Assembly (NCBI GenBank): GCA_020796225.1
Contig: CM036771.1
Coordinates: forward strand, 27,324,176-27,388,175
Origin: Arion vulgaris
Lineage: Eukaryota > Mollusca > Gastropoda > Stylommatophora > Arionidae
DNA: 64,000 nucleotides
Direction of reading: 5' to 3'
The notes under the pieces were generated by a model. That model was not told the origin of the DNA and did no database searches. It saw only the letters and a program-made list of their open reading frames with translations. Position numbers and translations under genes: made by a program. Below, piece by piece: positions 43,390 through 55,393 of the stretch. How positions within the stretch are numbered: position 1 is the stretch's first letter; each line of letters begins with the position of its first letter.

Positions 43390-45352
43390 CAACCATGAAG
43401 GACCCAAATACTTCCATCAGAAGTTATCAACGCCATAAGACACACAAAAGGCAATACTCTAGGACCAGACAATATAACAACAGAAGAAATTGAAGCAACA
43501 GGTGAATTGGGCGTAGGCGTTTTAACAAAATTATTCAATGACATCTACAACACCGGATATGTACCCAAAGATTTACGACAATCCATTTTTATAGCTCTAC
43601 GAAAGAAAGCAGGAACAATAGAATGCGAAGAACACAGCACAATCAGTCTCGTGTAACAAAATTACTTTTCAGCATTTGTGAGAAGGTATGAAACAAAATA
43701 AGACCAGAAGTTAAGGAAGAAAATTGACTTTGTTGAACAAACAACGCAATATATACAATAAGAACAATAATGGAAAGATCAATAGAAATGAAGTTGGACT
43801 TATACCTATGTTTCATAGACTACTCAAAAGCTTTGGATAAAGTAAAACATGGAGAAATAATCAGCATGTTAGAAAGTATAAATATTGATGGGAAAAATCT
43901 GAAACTGATCAATAATTTGTACTGGCAACAAAGCGCAGCCATAAGACTATGATCAACAAATAAACAAGAACAGGTATTAAGAGCTTCGAAAAACAAATAG
44001 ACAAACAGGGGACTCGAACCACTTACCATAGTCCCTACGACACCAATCGCCTAGCCTAGCAATACGATCGCTCTTATGGATAAACCAATGAGCCATTCTA
44101 AAAAAATGACTCACTGGGGAGTGTCTTTCTCAAACCCTCGTTACAGCTAGACACAGAAACAATCAGGAGGTTTGAACAGTGTTTGAAACAAACACATGCT
44201 GTAACCTTATTGTGCTTGTATATATTAGAGACAAGACAATATCATACATACACACATGTATACACATATAACAAACATGTATACATCATTCAAGTAGCTT
44301 CAAATTTATTAAGATGGTACACGGTGTTTGTCTATTTGTTTTTCCGGAAGCTCTTAATACCTGTTCCTTGTTTATTTGTTGATCATATTCGTTACTTCGT
44401 TGCTTCCTCTGGGTTCTTGAGAGAGGCTCGTGGATAGCCATAAGACTAGAGAATAAGATTGGAATCTATCAGGCGATACAGTTAGGGAGTACGACAGGGT
44501 GCGTACTCTCACCAGACCAGTTTAACCTATATAGCGAAAACATCATGAGATCTAAAGAAGAAAAGAGGAATAACAGTCGGTAGACAAAATATTATAAATC
44601 TAAGATACGCTGATGACACAATTCTCATGGCTACAAATGAACAAGATCTAAAGACTTGATAGACATACTAGTGAAGTGAAAGAAAGATTAAGCATGAATA
44701 TAAAGAAAAAAGAGGTTATGGTTGTCGCAAAGAAACAGGAAACACCAACATGTGATATCAAAATAGATAACACAACACAACACTGAAACAAGTCCATCGA
44801 TTCCATTCTTAACATTAGATGGAAGATGTACAACAGAGATTAGAGTAGAATAGCTCAAACGAAAGCAGCTTTTATGAAAATGAAGAACACACTATGCGTG
44901 AACTCACTACTAATGACATTGCGAAAACGAGTACTCCAATGCTATATTGAACCAATACTTATGTATGGCAGCGAATCATGGACAATGAACAAACAATCAA
45001 TACGATCATTGGAAGCCACAGAGATGTGGTTTACGAGACGATGCTGAAAATTCCATGGACAGCAAAGAAAACAAATGTGGAGGTTTTAGATCAGCCTCAC
45101 ACAAAGAAACCTTATCAAAAGAATAATAATCCGACAATCAAGGTTCTTCGGGCATATAATGCGAAGAGAAGGTTTAGAACATTTGGTGAGTACAGGCAAA
45201 ATTCAGGAAAGGAGAGATCGCGGAAGACAGAGGAAGAAGATGTTGAATGGCCTGACATCATGGTACGACAAAATATCGACGTCAGATACACCAAGCAAAG
45301 AGAGTTGTGGAAAGACATGATCGCCTACGCCGGCAGGCACGGTCAGTGATTG
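43390..45352 (+). pseudogene. LINE reverse transcriptase, split by a SINE (dead)
   Basis: The RT order is visible: HTKGNTLGPDNITTEEI (about 43,440), LRQSIFIALRKKAG, then IDYSKALDKVKHGEIISML (motif A, 43,818). The SINE-bearing insert at 43,950-44,435 follows. Then come [17 protein letters not shown] (motif B) and LRYADDTILMATNE (motif C, YADD, about 44,610). The C-terminal part includes MYGSESWTMNKQSIRSLEAT, LKIPWTAKKTNVEVL and KDMIAYAGRHGQ, ending at 45,349. Motif A has Ala-Leu where Ala-Phe is usual. Many frameshifts and stops make it inactive. 43,084-43,389 is A-rich element-like sequence with no open frame. Confidence 0.88.
43950..44435 (-). mobile_element. SINE-bearing insertion with inverted ends and 13-bp TSD
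   Basis: AGCCATAAGACTA at 43,937-43,949 and again at 44,436-44,448 flanks the insert and interrupts the LINE RT. On the minus strand a tRNA-like head lies at about 44,098-44,010 (A-box TGGCTCATTGG at 44,085-44,095, B-box GGTTCGAGTCC at 44,010-44,020), followed by the body to 43,950. The body's 60-bp end is present again, inverted, at 44,326-44,388 (TGTCTATTTGTTTTTC ... TTTATTTGTTGATCATA). The insert is thus a SINE plus an inverted partial copy. Confidence 0.85.
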
Positions 45353-45361
45353 ATTGAAACG

Positions 45362-45495
45362 CGTGATTTCTCACGTTTAGAAACATGTACATTCGATTTT
45401 AGCCAAACCTCCTTAGTCGCCTCTTACGACATGCGTGCAGGTAATATTGGTTCTATTCTTTACACCCTAATTTGGGTCCCGGTAACCACTCGGGC
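45362..45495 (-). repeat. Dispersed repeat, probable LINE 5' UTR piece, minus strand
   Basis: Reverse complement matches 27,297-27,445, including CATGTCGTAAGAGGCGACTA. It sits right after the 3' end of the LINE at 45,352. Confidence 0.6.
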
Positions 45496-45909
45496 GAATG
45501 TATGACTCAAATAGTGTCATGTTGTCAATTACTATACACTACCATCTATAACCACAACTGATCACATATATTAAATAATACTAAATACTACCATTACAAT
45601 AGCACTCCATGCACCATATACACGCATACACATATACGCACGCACACACCATGCGTTCTTCTCATGGTACGGTCGCGGCCATCGTAAATAAGGTCGTGAT
45701 CTCTATGAGGTCATTATAGAGAAGGTCGTGGTACGGTGAGCAAATGAAATTTGGGATGACTTCTGCAGCGGAGGACAGAGCACAAATGGGAATGCTAAAT
45801 GTACTATGACATCGATCGCATAACATAACATAACACACGCACGCACGCATACAAAAATATTTTATTTTAACATGATAACTTAAGCATACATACATATTTT
45901 TATATAATA
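45496..45909. other. Unassigned spacer
   Basis: CA/CG-alternating short stretches (ACGCACGCACACACC near 45,637 and 45,838). GGTCGTGRT is repeated. No gene. Confidence 0.45.
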
Positions 45910-46058
45910 CTAGTGTACCCTGCGTTGCTACGCTTCAAAAGAAATTGAATTTAAAGGAAACTCGTATAACAATATTAAATAATTATTTTGGATCATTGTC
46001 CCTTTGTTCATTTTCTTGGGAAAAAAACTTACAATTTAACGTTTCATTTTAATTCTGT

Positions 46059-47545
46059 TTATTGAAATGCTCTTTGATATACAATATTCTTTGTTTTTCC
46101 GTCTGGTGCGTACACGAATAAATCAGAAGGTTTTCCGACGCGTGAACAGGCCACATATAGCTGTCCATGTGAAAAGCTATGATTTTCCAAATGTAGTCCA
46201 CACACTTGTAGCGATTGTCCTTGTGATTTGTTGATGGTCATTGCAAAGGAGTCGCACCGAAAACTGCAAGTGTTTGAATTGAATGGCATGTCTGTTGAAT
46301 CATTGGGATGCGTGGCAATAGTATATCTTCTCCTTTAAATTTTCCATTTAAAATTGTACTTTCGATGATATTGTTCATCATATTTTTCACTAAAAGCCTG
46401 GCACCGTTGCAAAGTTGTGGTGGATTGATGTTTCTGAGAAGAATGATAGGCACGCCAATTTTCAATGTTAAAACATATGGTGGCATGCCTGGCAAATCAA
46501 GTGAATTCAAGAATTCAGGTGGATAATTGACAACTTCGTCTTGATTCATTACAGTATCGATGGACTTATACGTTGTCACTTCGCCTGGTATTTTGTTTTG
46601 AATGCTCAAATTCATGGCATATACATCCTTGTTTTTGCTGCTAATATTGCACGTGCACTGAGCCACTGATGATTTTTGTAATTATGTGCAATATTTGGGA
46701 AAACTTTATGAATCAATTCGTCTGTGGTCGCTATGATGTTACAGAAGTGTGTTGGCAATGTGATACATCGTGTGGAATCATCGATTGACATTTTCCCATT
46801 CCCAATATCCAACAATTGTTTTGCGAAACGTTCAGCGGTTTCATCCTGTTGTAGTTGTATACGCATATTGGTCTTCAAAGTCAATTTCTGTATGTGTTGC
46901 CATAAAACTGATGATTTCAGGCATGCATTAAGTTCATCAGCTGGTGTTGATCTTGGTATAACTGGTAGAGTTTGCCAGAAATCACCAGACAATAAAATGA
47001 GTGCGCCACCGAAGAGCTGGTCATTTCCTCTCAAATCTTTTAGTGTACGATGAAGCGCTTAATGCTTTTTTTGGCCATATAATTCTTCCACTTGTTTTGT
47101 GTGGCATATATTCATCTCATATAATGAGTTATTGGTAATGAATTGGTATGAGTTAATGAGTTGACATAATTGGAGTACTTTACCCATTGCAAAATTTTTG
47201 AATTTTTTTTTATATTGCATGTTGGTGTTTCAGTGATTTGCATATTCAACGGCAATTTCAGCGCTGAATGCGCTGTTCGCCACCATCTAAAAAGTTGCCT
47301 AATTCCAGAAGATGCGATTGCCAGTGCAATATTATTTGTGATCGATGGTTGCCAAAATAAGTGAAATGAGAAAAGTTTTGCCTGTGCCTGGGCGCATCTA
47401 TGAAATACAATCCATCGTTTTGGCTTGTAATTGCATGCATAATTCTGTCATATGCTATGCATTGTTCTGGAATCAATTTTGGAAGATTTGTTTGAACAAA
47501 TGTACTCAATTCGTTGATATCAAAGTGTTTCTCGTTCCAACTCAC
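46059..47545 (-). pseudogene. Helitron Pif1-like helicase, C-terminal part
   Basis: A superfamily 1 DNA helicase that would unwind the element during rolling-circle transposition. Minus-strand frames run from FDINELSTFVQTNLPKLIPE (47,520). In the Walker A region, an indel near 47,390 switches frame so that PGTGKTF lies in one frame and its upstream partner in another. Next are LILLSGDFWQTLPVIPRSTP and LKTNMRIQLQQDE (47,000-46,850), PGMPPYVLTLKIGVPIILLR (46,460), and finally SFAMTINKSQGQSLQVCGL and QLYVACSRVGKPSDLF (46,230-46,110). At least four frame changes make it dead. The ATPase and C-terminal motifs are otherwise clearly readable. Confidence 0.9.
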
Positions 47546-48863
47546 AATCGAAAAGGTTGTTTGCAGATCGTTCTGCCGCAGCTCATTCCTAATTGCACGA
47601 GTGTTTTATTAGTGATTGCCAAACATATGTCCTCAATCGAAACCAATGCCTCATTATATACGTTTGGTGTGAATTGAATGTCAGGATTTTGATTCGTCGC
47701 ACGCTAGCGATGTAGGATGTCTTCACTCATGTAGTCTTTGTATTTTTTCCAAAGTTCTTTTGGATTGGATGGGAAGCATGTTGTTAATATTACTGCAAAT
47801 AATGTGCCTATTTGCTGTGGTCGTGCAGTATTGGATGCATCAGCGAGTGAAGTGTCCCAATGTGCATCGTTTTCAGGAAGATTTAATTCTTGGCAAGCTT
47901 CACGATAAGAGCACATACGTGACCGTTAACTGTTCTCAATTCTTGAAGGATGTTGGTCCATGTTTGTTGATTAACAGTAATCGCAAGTAAAAGCATTCTG
48001 CATTGTTTGGATGAACAGTGTACAAACGACCTAACGTGTTGGTCGAATATAAATTAGAATGTCCTTCAACTGATTTACCTTGTTTGCGACGTTGAAACTT
48101 TTCGCTGCTGCATTCCATGGTAGTAAGTTAGCAGTTCAGAGTAAAGTAGCGTCTTGGAAATATATCATCTCTACACAAATGAGAAAATGCGGTTTACGTT
48201 GTTGGCGATGGTGACAATGCTCGTGCATGTGCATTTTCTGTTGTGAAGTACACGCGCTGTCCATTTTCAAGGTGCACTGCCAAATGAACAACTCTTGGAT
48301 GTCGTTCATGGATTGGAAATGATAAAATGCGCCATACTGCTTCATTGCTACTAATGTATCGTCCCAGTTGATAATGCTCGATTTCATTGATGGATGCAGT
48401 TATATTTGCCACTCCAAAACTGCCATATTGCTTCTTTGACATATTTGCAAATGATTGATCGATTTCACTGATTTGCAATACTCGATCGAATGTACTTGAT
48501 CGAGACAAACAGATGATGAACGACGAATGTCAGGATTTTGATTAAAACTGTAGCAATACATGCATAATCTATCAATTTTTCCAATAACCACATTTGGATG
48601 AAGACTGTAATCATAATTAGTATTGTAATGGAATGCACCAGATTTAAATCAGCGTGCAGTGTTCGATAGAATAGTGCGTACCGAACGGTTTGCAGTCTTG
48701 TTCCGTTCTTCAATTGTTTCAGCTGAACAACTTGAGCAGTGCGTACTAGATTGGTTCCTAGTCTTGCTTCACGTTGCTCGTCTGTTTCAGACGAACGGGC
48801 TTCAGCAGTGCGTACTGAACAGTTGCAGTCTTGCTTTCCGTTGCTCATCTGTTTCTGAAGCAC
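47546..48863 (-). pseudogene. Helitron N-terminal and pre-helicase region, Rep domain missing
   Basis: From the 5' side: a leader with SSETDEQREARL (48,790). Then, over frame changes, HPNVVIGKIDRLCMYC (48,590), SKKQYGSFGVANITA, YISSNEAVWRILSFPIHERH and VHLAVHLENGQRVYF (48,440-48,240). After a gap come GKSVEGHSNLYSTNTLGRLY, CYREACQELNLPENDAHWD and PKELWKKYKDYMSEDILHR (to 47,710). Known Helitron proteins have the two-His Rep nuclease N-terminal to the helicase. I find no HUH motif or Rep catalytic Tyr, so that part seems deleted. The junction zone at 48,525-48,543 repeats sequence from 47,676-47,694. Confidence 0.82.
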
Positions 48864-49267
48864 AATGCCTTTCTTCGTGCTCTAGGTGAGATGGGCCAAT
48901 AGCTTTCCGTTTGGGAGAGCTAATTGCAAATGTGTGGAAAATTCGAAGAGCGTGGAAATAACTGCAGCTTGTTCGTCTTCACACACGGAATTAAATATCA
49001 CTGTTGATGTTTCGCTGAATAAATAAAAAATTAGCATTTGATTAAATTTATTAGAAATGCATAGAAACTGCGCGTACAATGTTTTGAAAAATCAGGTAAA
49101 CTGTATGAATCATTTGTCGAAACTACTCACTACTCGCGCGCCATCTATTGCGAAATGGTTGTACTAATTTAGAATTGCACGCCGCTATAGCGGTCAATGG
49201 TATGGATTGATTTACAAAATAATAAATGGTCATCCCGTTGCTGTCATGTAATCTAATATTGGGTAAT
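48864..49267. other. Helitron 5' non-coding part (right of the coding remnants)
   Basis: No clear frame. A 65-codon minus-strand ORF has no recognised motif. Ends at the TSD of the nested LINE. Confidence 0.45.
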
Positions 49268-49286
49268 ATTCATGCATATAACGTGT

Positions 49287-50197
49287 TTAGTTTTAGTTGA
49301 GTCGTAGGATCACCATCACTGCAGTCGAACAAATTAGTCCTAAGCGCTCCGATCTCTCCTCAGTATGTCCATCGAGCGTGGCGACTCAACGACACCGGTT
49401 CTTTGTCTGGTTTCAATTCTTCTTTGTCTGCCAGCATAGGTTCTTGTCGAGCACACCACACTTAACTTTGAGTTCTTGCAGTCTGGTTAGTGTTGTGGAT
49501 TCACCGCTATTACGTGAATCAGTGCACACGCCTTCTCTCTTAAGGAATTTATAATATCAGCCTGGTTCATTGCTCGTCCGCTTTGGACAGCAGCCATACC
49601 TGCAAGCCTATCCGCACGTTCATTCCCCTTACACCTGCATGCCCTGGCACAAAATAAAACTGATCTTTGTCAGCTTAGACCTCCCAGCGATTCTATCCAA
49701 TGTCTCCTAGCCCATCCAGTTTCTATCTTCCTGAGCATACTCATTGAGTCACTGAGAAAACATGCATGGATAAAAGTCTGTGATTCTAGTCAAATCATCG
49801 CTTTGGTAACCGCCATGATTTCCATAGTGAGACTGCTTGTAGTCACGGCAAAACCACCACTGTCTTCCTTCACAACATCACCTCGACCTGAGCAGTGAAA
49901 GCCCACGAGCTCCTCACATGTCGAATCACCGAATCATCCGTATAAATGATTACATCATGCTCAGATGCGTTCTCAGAAATTAATGCCTGAACCTCTGCCT
50001 CCACAACAAGTGGGTTGTGTTGCCTGCATTCTTTATCAAGTTCGATGCATACAGAAAAGGATTTAGCGATTGCTCTTGGCACTGGTATCCATTCTTCACC
50101 GGATCAACTGTCTCAAGTGACACACTGTTCAATACAGTCCTCGGCCTGACCCATCCAAGATTTTCCTCTTTTTAACCTATTTCCTTTTTGTCTCTTT
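49287..50197 (-). mobile_element. 5'-truncated RNase-H LINE nested in the Helitron, 19-bp TSD
   Basis: ATTCATGCATATAACGTGT at 49,268-49,286 and 50,198-50,216 is the target duplication. Inside, the minus strand encodes the same RNase H region as 2,740-3,787: VIIYTDDSVIRHVRSSWAF (first Asp, with TDD in place of TDG), EIMAVTKA, LSDSMSMLRKIETG, and NERADRLAGMAA (final Asp) near 49,600. Stops and frameshifts separate the blocks. Reverse transcriptase was lost by 5' truncation. Confidence 0.88.
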
Positions 50198-50216
50198 ATT
50201 CATGCATATAACGTGT

Positions 50217-50970
50217 ACCTCAGGTAAACGTTGATGGCAAAATAACCATCTTGCAATAGTTGTTTGCCTTGCCATCTATAGCAATGCCAATAGCTTCCCT
50301 CAAATGAACGTATTCCTCTGATCGTAGTTTTGTTTGGTTTAATCGAATATAGAGCAATTTTTGCCAACATAGCTAACAAACATTGATGGAATAGTTAAGA
50401 TAACTTAAATATGATTTGACGGTATCTATGATCATGATTAGAAATGAGTAGAAACAAACCTGGATTGCGTATTTTAAATTCAGCTTGTTTGAAAACTTGA
50501 CTTCAATCATACGTCATCGAATCTTGTGCATATATAGTAGATGCGCATACCGTAAACTTCCGGAAGAAAATCTCGATGAAATTTGCGAGTTTTTCGGTTT
50601 TTTTAAAGATTTTTCTCTAAAATTATAAGCGCTACATATTTCAAACTATGACAGGTAGCATCCTGACATCAAAACAAACATAAACAAACATATCCTGTAA
50701 ATTTCAGCTAAATCTGATGTGTATATACTAATACGTACACCGTAGACTTCCGGAAAATGGCAATTTTAGAAACTCGATGAAATTAGCGTGTTATTATTTT
50801 TAGATTTTTCGAAAAGCTTCAGCGCTACCTATTTCAAACTATGACAGGTAGCATCCCGACATCAAAACAAACATATCCTGTAAATTTCAGCTAAATCTGT
50901 TCAGTAGTTTCCGAGTCTATAGGTAACAAACAAACACACAAACAATCATTTTTATAATATGTATAGAAGA
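50217..50970 (-). repeat. Helitron 5' terminal region with internal direct repeats
   Basis: CTATGACAGGTAGCATCC and ATCCTGTAAATTTCAGCTAA each occur twice (about 50,647-50,725 and 50,839-50,899). The outer end holds GTTCAGTAGTTTCCGAGTCT and (ACAAACA)n-type sequence, typical of Helitron 5' ends in invertebrates (from memory). Confidence 0.65.
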
Positions 50971-51721
50971 TAGATAGATATATCTGATATTGTTACTTTG
51001 CAACCTTGCTGTGTAGAAAGTATAGAGTGCAGGAGAGAGCCCTCTTATATGAATGAGGTCCTCATTACAAATATTACAGAACGTAGGAGTGATGTTTAGA
51101 TATGCCATTTATTATAGAATGAATGGGTGAGGTTATATATATATTTATGAGTGGTGTTATAGAAAGGTCAAGTCTTTCCCACGGTTTTACGTTTGACGAT
51201 AGACGAATTCATTATAGTTCTGGTTTCTGGAGGGTAGAATAGGGCATCGATAAATCGCATTTTTTTCCCGATGTCGTATGATAGTTTGGTGATGTTTGGT
51301 GATGTTTGGTGATGTTTGGTGATGTCGTTATTTGTGGTTGCTGTTGTCGGATCGATCCTGGAGTGGTGGTGACTCAATGTGGTAGTATAATTTATATCGA
51401 TTAACTTATTACTTTAACCTTTTTCCCTCCGTAATTGTTTGTGTCTTCTGCAATATTGACTGAATTAGTCAGAATACACCTTAATATTTTGTTTTGAGAG
51501 CCGGTACATCGGCTCGTAACGGCGAATGGGTTAAACATATGCATTCATGGCCAGAAATGCGAAGAAATATTACGGATGTCTTTGCACTACAGTTATCTTT
51601 ATTATGAAGAATCTTTATTATGATTCCATACATCTTTAGAGAATCATAAGTTATAGAAAACAGAATTGAAGCAGTTCATATTTTATCTATACATGAATAC
51701 AAATATGTTTCTGTCTACAGA
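50971..51721. other. Spacer with a short 10-bp tandem repeat
   Basis: GATGTTTGGT is repeated in tandem at 51,283-51,325 (about four copies). Short GATA run at 50,968-50,982. No gene motif. Confidence 0.5.
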
Positions 51722-54700
51722 TAGGTCGTGGTATATCAATCCTCTCCCCCATGAGGCCATTACCTTGAGTGGTGGGGGTTGCGTACCTCAGGGACCGGAG
51801 AGCTATGCCGGCAGGGTTACCCAAGCCGGGAAGGTCGAAGGAGAGAGCAGACTAAATGTGGTCTCTGGTCCTCAGGTTGAGGGGTTTGCCATGGGCAACT
51901 ACCCATCCATTTTTTTAAATTGGTTACAGAAACCAAAACAAATTGTTCAAAACAACTCGAGTCTCGTAGAATAGAGCTCCATGCAGGAGACAGATGACGG
52001 CAGCAGCAAACCCGCAAGGAAGCTGACGACCCTTTTCGGCCACGTGGCAAAGAGATAGAAGCACCGTTGATTACACAGAAGAAGTCCACCTTGTAGGGAT
52101 GTGGAATGTGGGGACACTCAGAGACAGGCAGATGTGCACAAGTGGTGAAAGAGATGCATCGGTATAAGCTTACGTTGCTGGGAATGTGTGAAACAAGGTG
52201 GAATGCCTTTGGGAAACAAGACTCCAGACGGGAGAAACGCTGCTCCATTCGGGAAAAGAAAATGAAGATGATCCTCGGGAAGCCGGGGTGGCCTTGATGC
52301 TGACCAAGGAAGCAAGCAAAAGTCTGATGGAATGGGAACCAGTGTCGGAACGCATTATTAGTGCAAGGTTCTGTATCTAGGTTCCAGAAGACCTACATAA
52401 TTATGTGTATAGCACGACGAACGATGCAGTGGAGGTGGGAAAAGACCATTTCTATGCACAACTACAGGTAACTGTGGACAAAGTACCAAAGCACGACATG
52501 CTGATTCTCATGGGGGATTTGAATGCCAAGGAGGTGGGCAACGAAAACACTGGCAGGGAAAAAGAGATGGGAGTAAATAGTCTTGGAAGCATGAACGAAA
52601 ATGGTGAGATATTTGCAGATTTCTGTGCCTCCAATGAGCTTGTCATTGGGGGTACACTCTTTCCGCATCGAAGATGCCATAAGGCAACATGGATCTCGCC
52701 AGACCATCGGACGGAAAACCAGATCGATCATGTGGCAATTCGCCAACGATGGAGAGCATCACTACAAGATGTTAGAGTGAAGAGAGGAGCAGACATAGGA
52801 TCTGGTAGCTGTAAAATTAAAAATTAAACTATCGGCAAAAAAGAAACAACAAAGTACACGAATCAAGTTTGATGTCAAGAAACTCCAATCGCAGGACACA
52901 AAGGAAGTCTTCCAGATTGCTCTGAAGAACCGTTTCGAGGCGCTACAGACAACAGAAGAGGAAGGTACAGGGGAGAGTAGGTGGAACACCTTAAAGCAGG
53001 CGACGGTTGGAGCCTGTGAAGAAATACTTGGGAGACCATCATCAATCAGGAAGCCTGGATCACGGACGAAACATGGCAGAGGGTGGAGGAGAGGAAGAAG
53101 CTGAAACAAGAAGTAAACCAGTCACGAACAAGACAGCAAAAACAGGCGGCAGCAACTCAGATATAACGAGATGGCTAGAGAGTAAAAAGACAGTTGAGAA
53201 ACGACAAAAGAACATTCATAAATGAGATAGCAGAAGAGGCAGAGACAGCAGCCAGCAAAAGTGACCTCAAGGCTCTCTATGAGATAAACAGATTGTTGAG
53301 TGGGATGAAAAATAATCAGAGCAGGCCAGTGAGAGATAAGGCTGGAAAACATTTGACTAAAATTGACGAACAACTGGGGCGCTGGAAAAGCATTTCCAGG
53401 AAGTTAAACAGACTCTCCCACTAAACCCACTAGATTTAGGGCAAGGAGACCCGCTAGACATAAACGTAGGGGAGATCACAAAACAGGAAATCCGCAATGC
53501 CTTGAAAAAACTTGAAAAAGGGCAAGGCGGCAGGAGTTGATAATATCCTAGCGGAAGCTCTGAGGGAGGGAGGAGAAGAGATGGAAACCAACTCCACATA
53601 TTGTTCAGCTTGGTGTGGACAGGGAGGAGATACCAGCAGATTGGAAGAAAGGCCTTCTCGTGAAACTGCCAAAGAATGGCAATTTGTCAAATTGTGACAA
53701 GTGGAGAGGGATCATGCTGCTCTCCATTCCCAGCAAAGTCCTCACTAGGGTTATTCTGGACAGGATGAAAGACGCTATAGACCAGAGGCTTAGGGACGAA
53801 CAGGCTGGATTCCGGAAGGATAGATCTTGCAATGACCAGATAGCCACCTTAAGAATCATAGTGGAACAAACAATGGAGTGGCAGGTTCCGCTCTACGTGT
53901 GCTTTGTTGATTTTGAGAAGGCATTTGACAGCATAGATAGGAAATCAATGTGGGGGATCCTAAGAAACTATGGGGTGTCGGAGAAGACTGTCGACATCAT
54001 CAGGAAGCTGTATGAGGGATTTGCCTGCCAGGTTATTCATGATGGAAGACTGTCAGAGGAGTTCCAGGTCACTACTGGTGTTAGACAGGATGCCTGCTGT
54101 CCCCCTCCTCTTCTTGGTGCTACTTGATTGGGTCACACGCACAGCCTACGCCAGGTCTGGAAAAGGCATACAGTGGACACTTATGTCAAAGTTAGAAGAC
54201 CTGACTTTGCGGACGATCTCGCTTTTGCTTGCATGACTACAAGACATGTAGGAAAAAGTGGATGCTCTGACACGGGCGGCACAACGAGTCGGTCTTGAAA
54301 TCAGTCAAGAGAAGACTGGAGTAGTGCGTGGCAACAACATACAGCAAGATCCAATACTGATTGAGGGAAGGAACATAGAGGATGTGGATGAATTTGTCTA
54401 CCTTGGAAGTAAGATCAGCAGATCAGGAGGTACAGACGAGGATATTAATGCTAGGATTGGGAAGGACCGACGGGCCTTTTGGATCCTGCACATGGTGTGG
54501 AAGTCCGCTGCCATCTCCACGAAAACAAGGCTCAGGATTTTCAGCTCAAATGTGAGGTCGGTGTTGCTGTATGGCTCGGAAACTTTGCGAGTCACTAGGG
54601 CAAATACAAATAAGATCCAGACCTTTGTCAACGGATGTTTGAGGCGGATTCTCAGATTGAGATGGTGTGATAGAGTTACAATCGCGGATCTGTGAATAAG

Positions 54701-55020
54701 AACGGGGCAGGAACCTATGGTGACACGGGTCGAGAGGAGAGGATGGCGATGGATAGGCCATGCCTTGCGGAAGACACAGTCGAGTGTCACTAGACAGGTG
54801 CTCGAGTGGAACCCGCAGGGAAAACGAAAGGGAGAACGCCCTGGGCAGACTTGGAGACGAGGTCTTACTGAGGAGCTGAAGAGTGCTCAATTGGCCTGGG
54901 AGACCATAAAAGAACAGCCAGAGACCGAGAAGAGTGGCGAACAACTGTTGAGGCCCTATGCTCCACGAGGAGCGGAGAGGATTAATGATAACCATCAATC
55001 CTATTTTCTTGGAACAGGTA
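51722..55020 (+). pseudogene. Long decayed LINE: endonuclease, reverse transcriptase and C-terminal segment
   Basis: The longest LINE in the window. A 5' UTR-like stretch (51,722-52,080) leads to the endonuclease: VGMWNVGTLRDR at 52,090, MLILMGDLNAKEVGNENTG (GDLNA motif) at 52,500, and NQIDHVAIRQRWRASLQDVR at 52,720. The RT follows: KGKAAGVDNILAEAL (53,515), NCDKWRGIMLLSIPSKV (53,690), VPLYVCFVDFEKAFDSIDRK (motif A, 53,890), and VTTGVRQD then CC (motif B, 54,070). The catalytic YADD region is damaged (FADDLAFA-like at about 54,205 in another frame). The end carries VYLGSKISRSGGTDEDI, VLLYGSET, RRGWRWIGHALRK and WNPQGKRKGERPGQTWRR to 55,000. This endonuclease/RT type is often mis-annotated in animals as craniofacial development protein 2-like (from memory). 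Multiple frame breaks make it inactive. Confidence 0.9.
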
Positions 55021-55385
55021 TCCTAGAATATATCTTAACCACTTAGCCACAGAAACCCTCTAACATTAGTAATAAATCACAACCCTAAGATTTATTGGAA
55101 ATGGATAGTAAAAAATAAAAGAGAAAGAAAGAGAGACAGAGAGAGAGGAGATACAGTAATACAGAAACTGACAAAAGAGAAAGAAAGAGAGACAGAGAGA
55201 GCGGAGATACAGTAATACAGAAACTGACATTATTATTACGAATCGTCTGAGCGCTGGGTGAGCACTTTTGGATGACCCAAAGTCACGTGAACGATCTTTC
55301 TAACTGAGAGTTCTGGTGATTCATATGTTGGAGTATTTGCTACATTGTATATGGTGTCGTGATCCTTGTAGGCCTATGTTACTCT
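55021..55385. other. Spacer with a 58-bp tandem duplication
   Basis: GACAAAAGAGAAAGAAAGAG through AATACAGAAACT is present twice at about 55,112-55,229. CCACTTAGCCACAGAAA at 55,040 resembles the A-box part of the SINE and satellite at 16.7 kb. No gene. Confidence 0.55.
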
Positions 55386-55393
55386 GTCTAGCG

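Larger units (their letters stand above)
45910..50970 (-). mobile_element. Dead Helitron (minus), with a nested LINE
   Basis: The 3' end on the minus strand is a short stem-loop GCGTAGCAACGC followed by GGGTACACTAG at 45,910, with T next to it outside. This is the CTAG/T end of Helitrons. The 5' end is placed near 50,970 (minus TCTTCTATACATATTATAAA, preceded by A), consistent with insertion between A and T. It encodes a decayed helicase, but the Rep/HUH nicking domain is absent. The nested LINE at 49,287-50,197 splits it. Confidence 0.85.
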
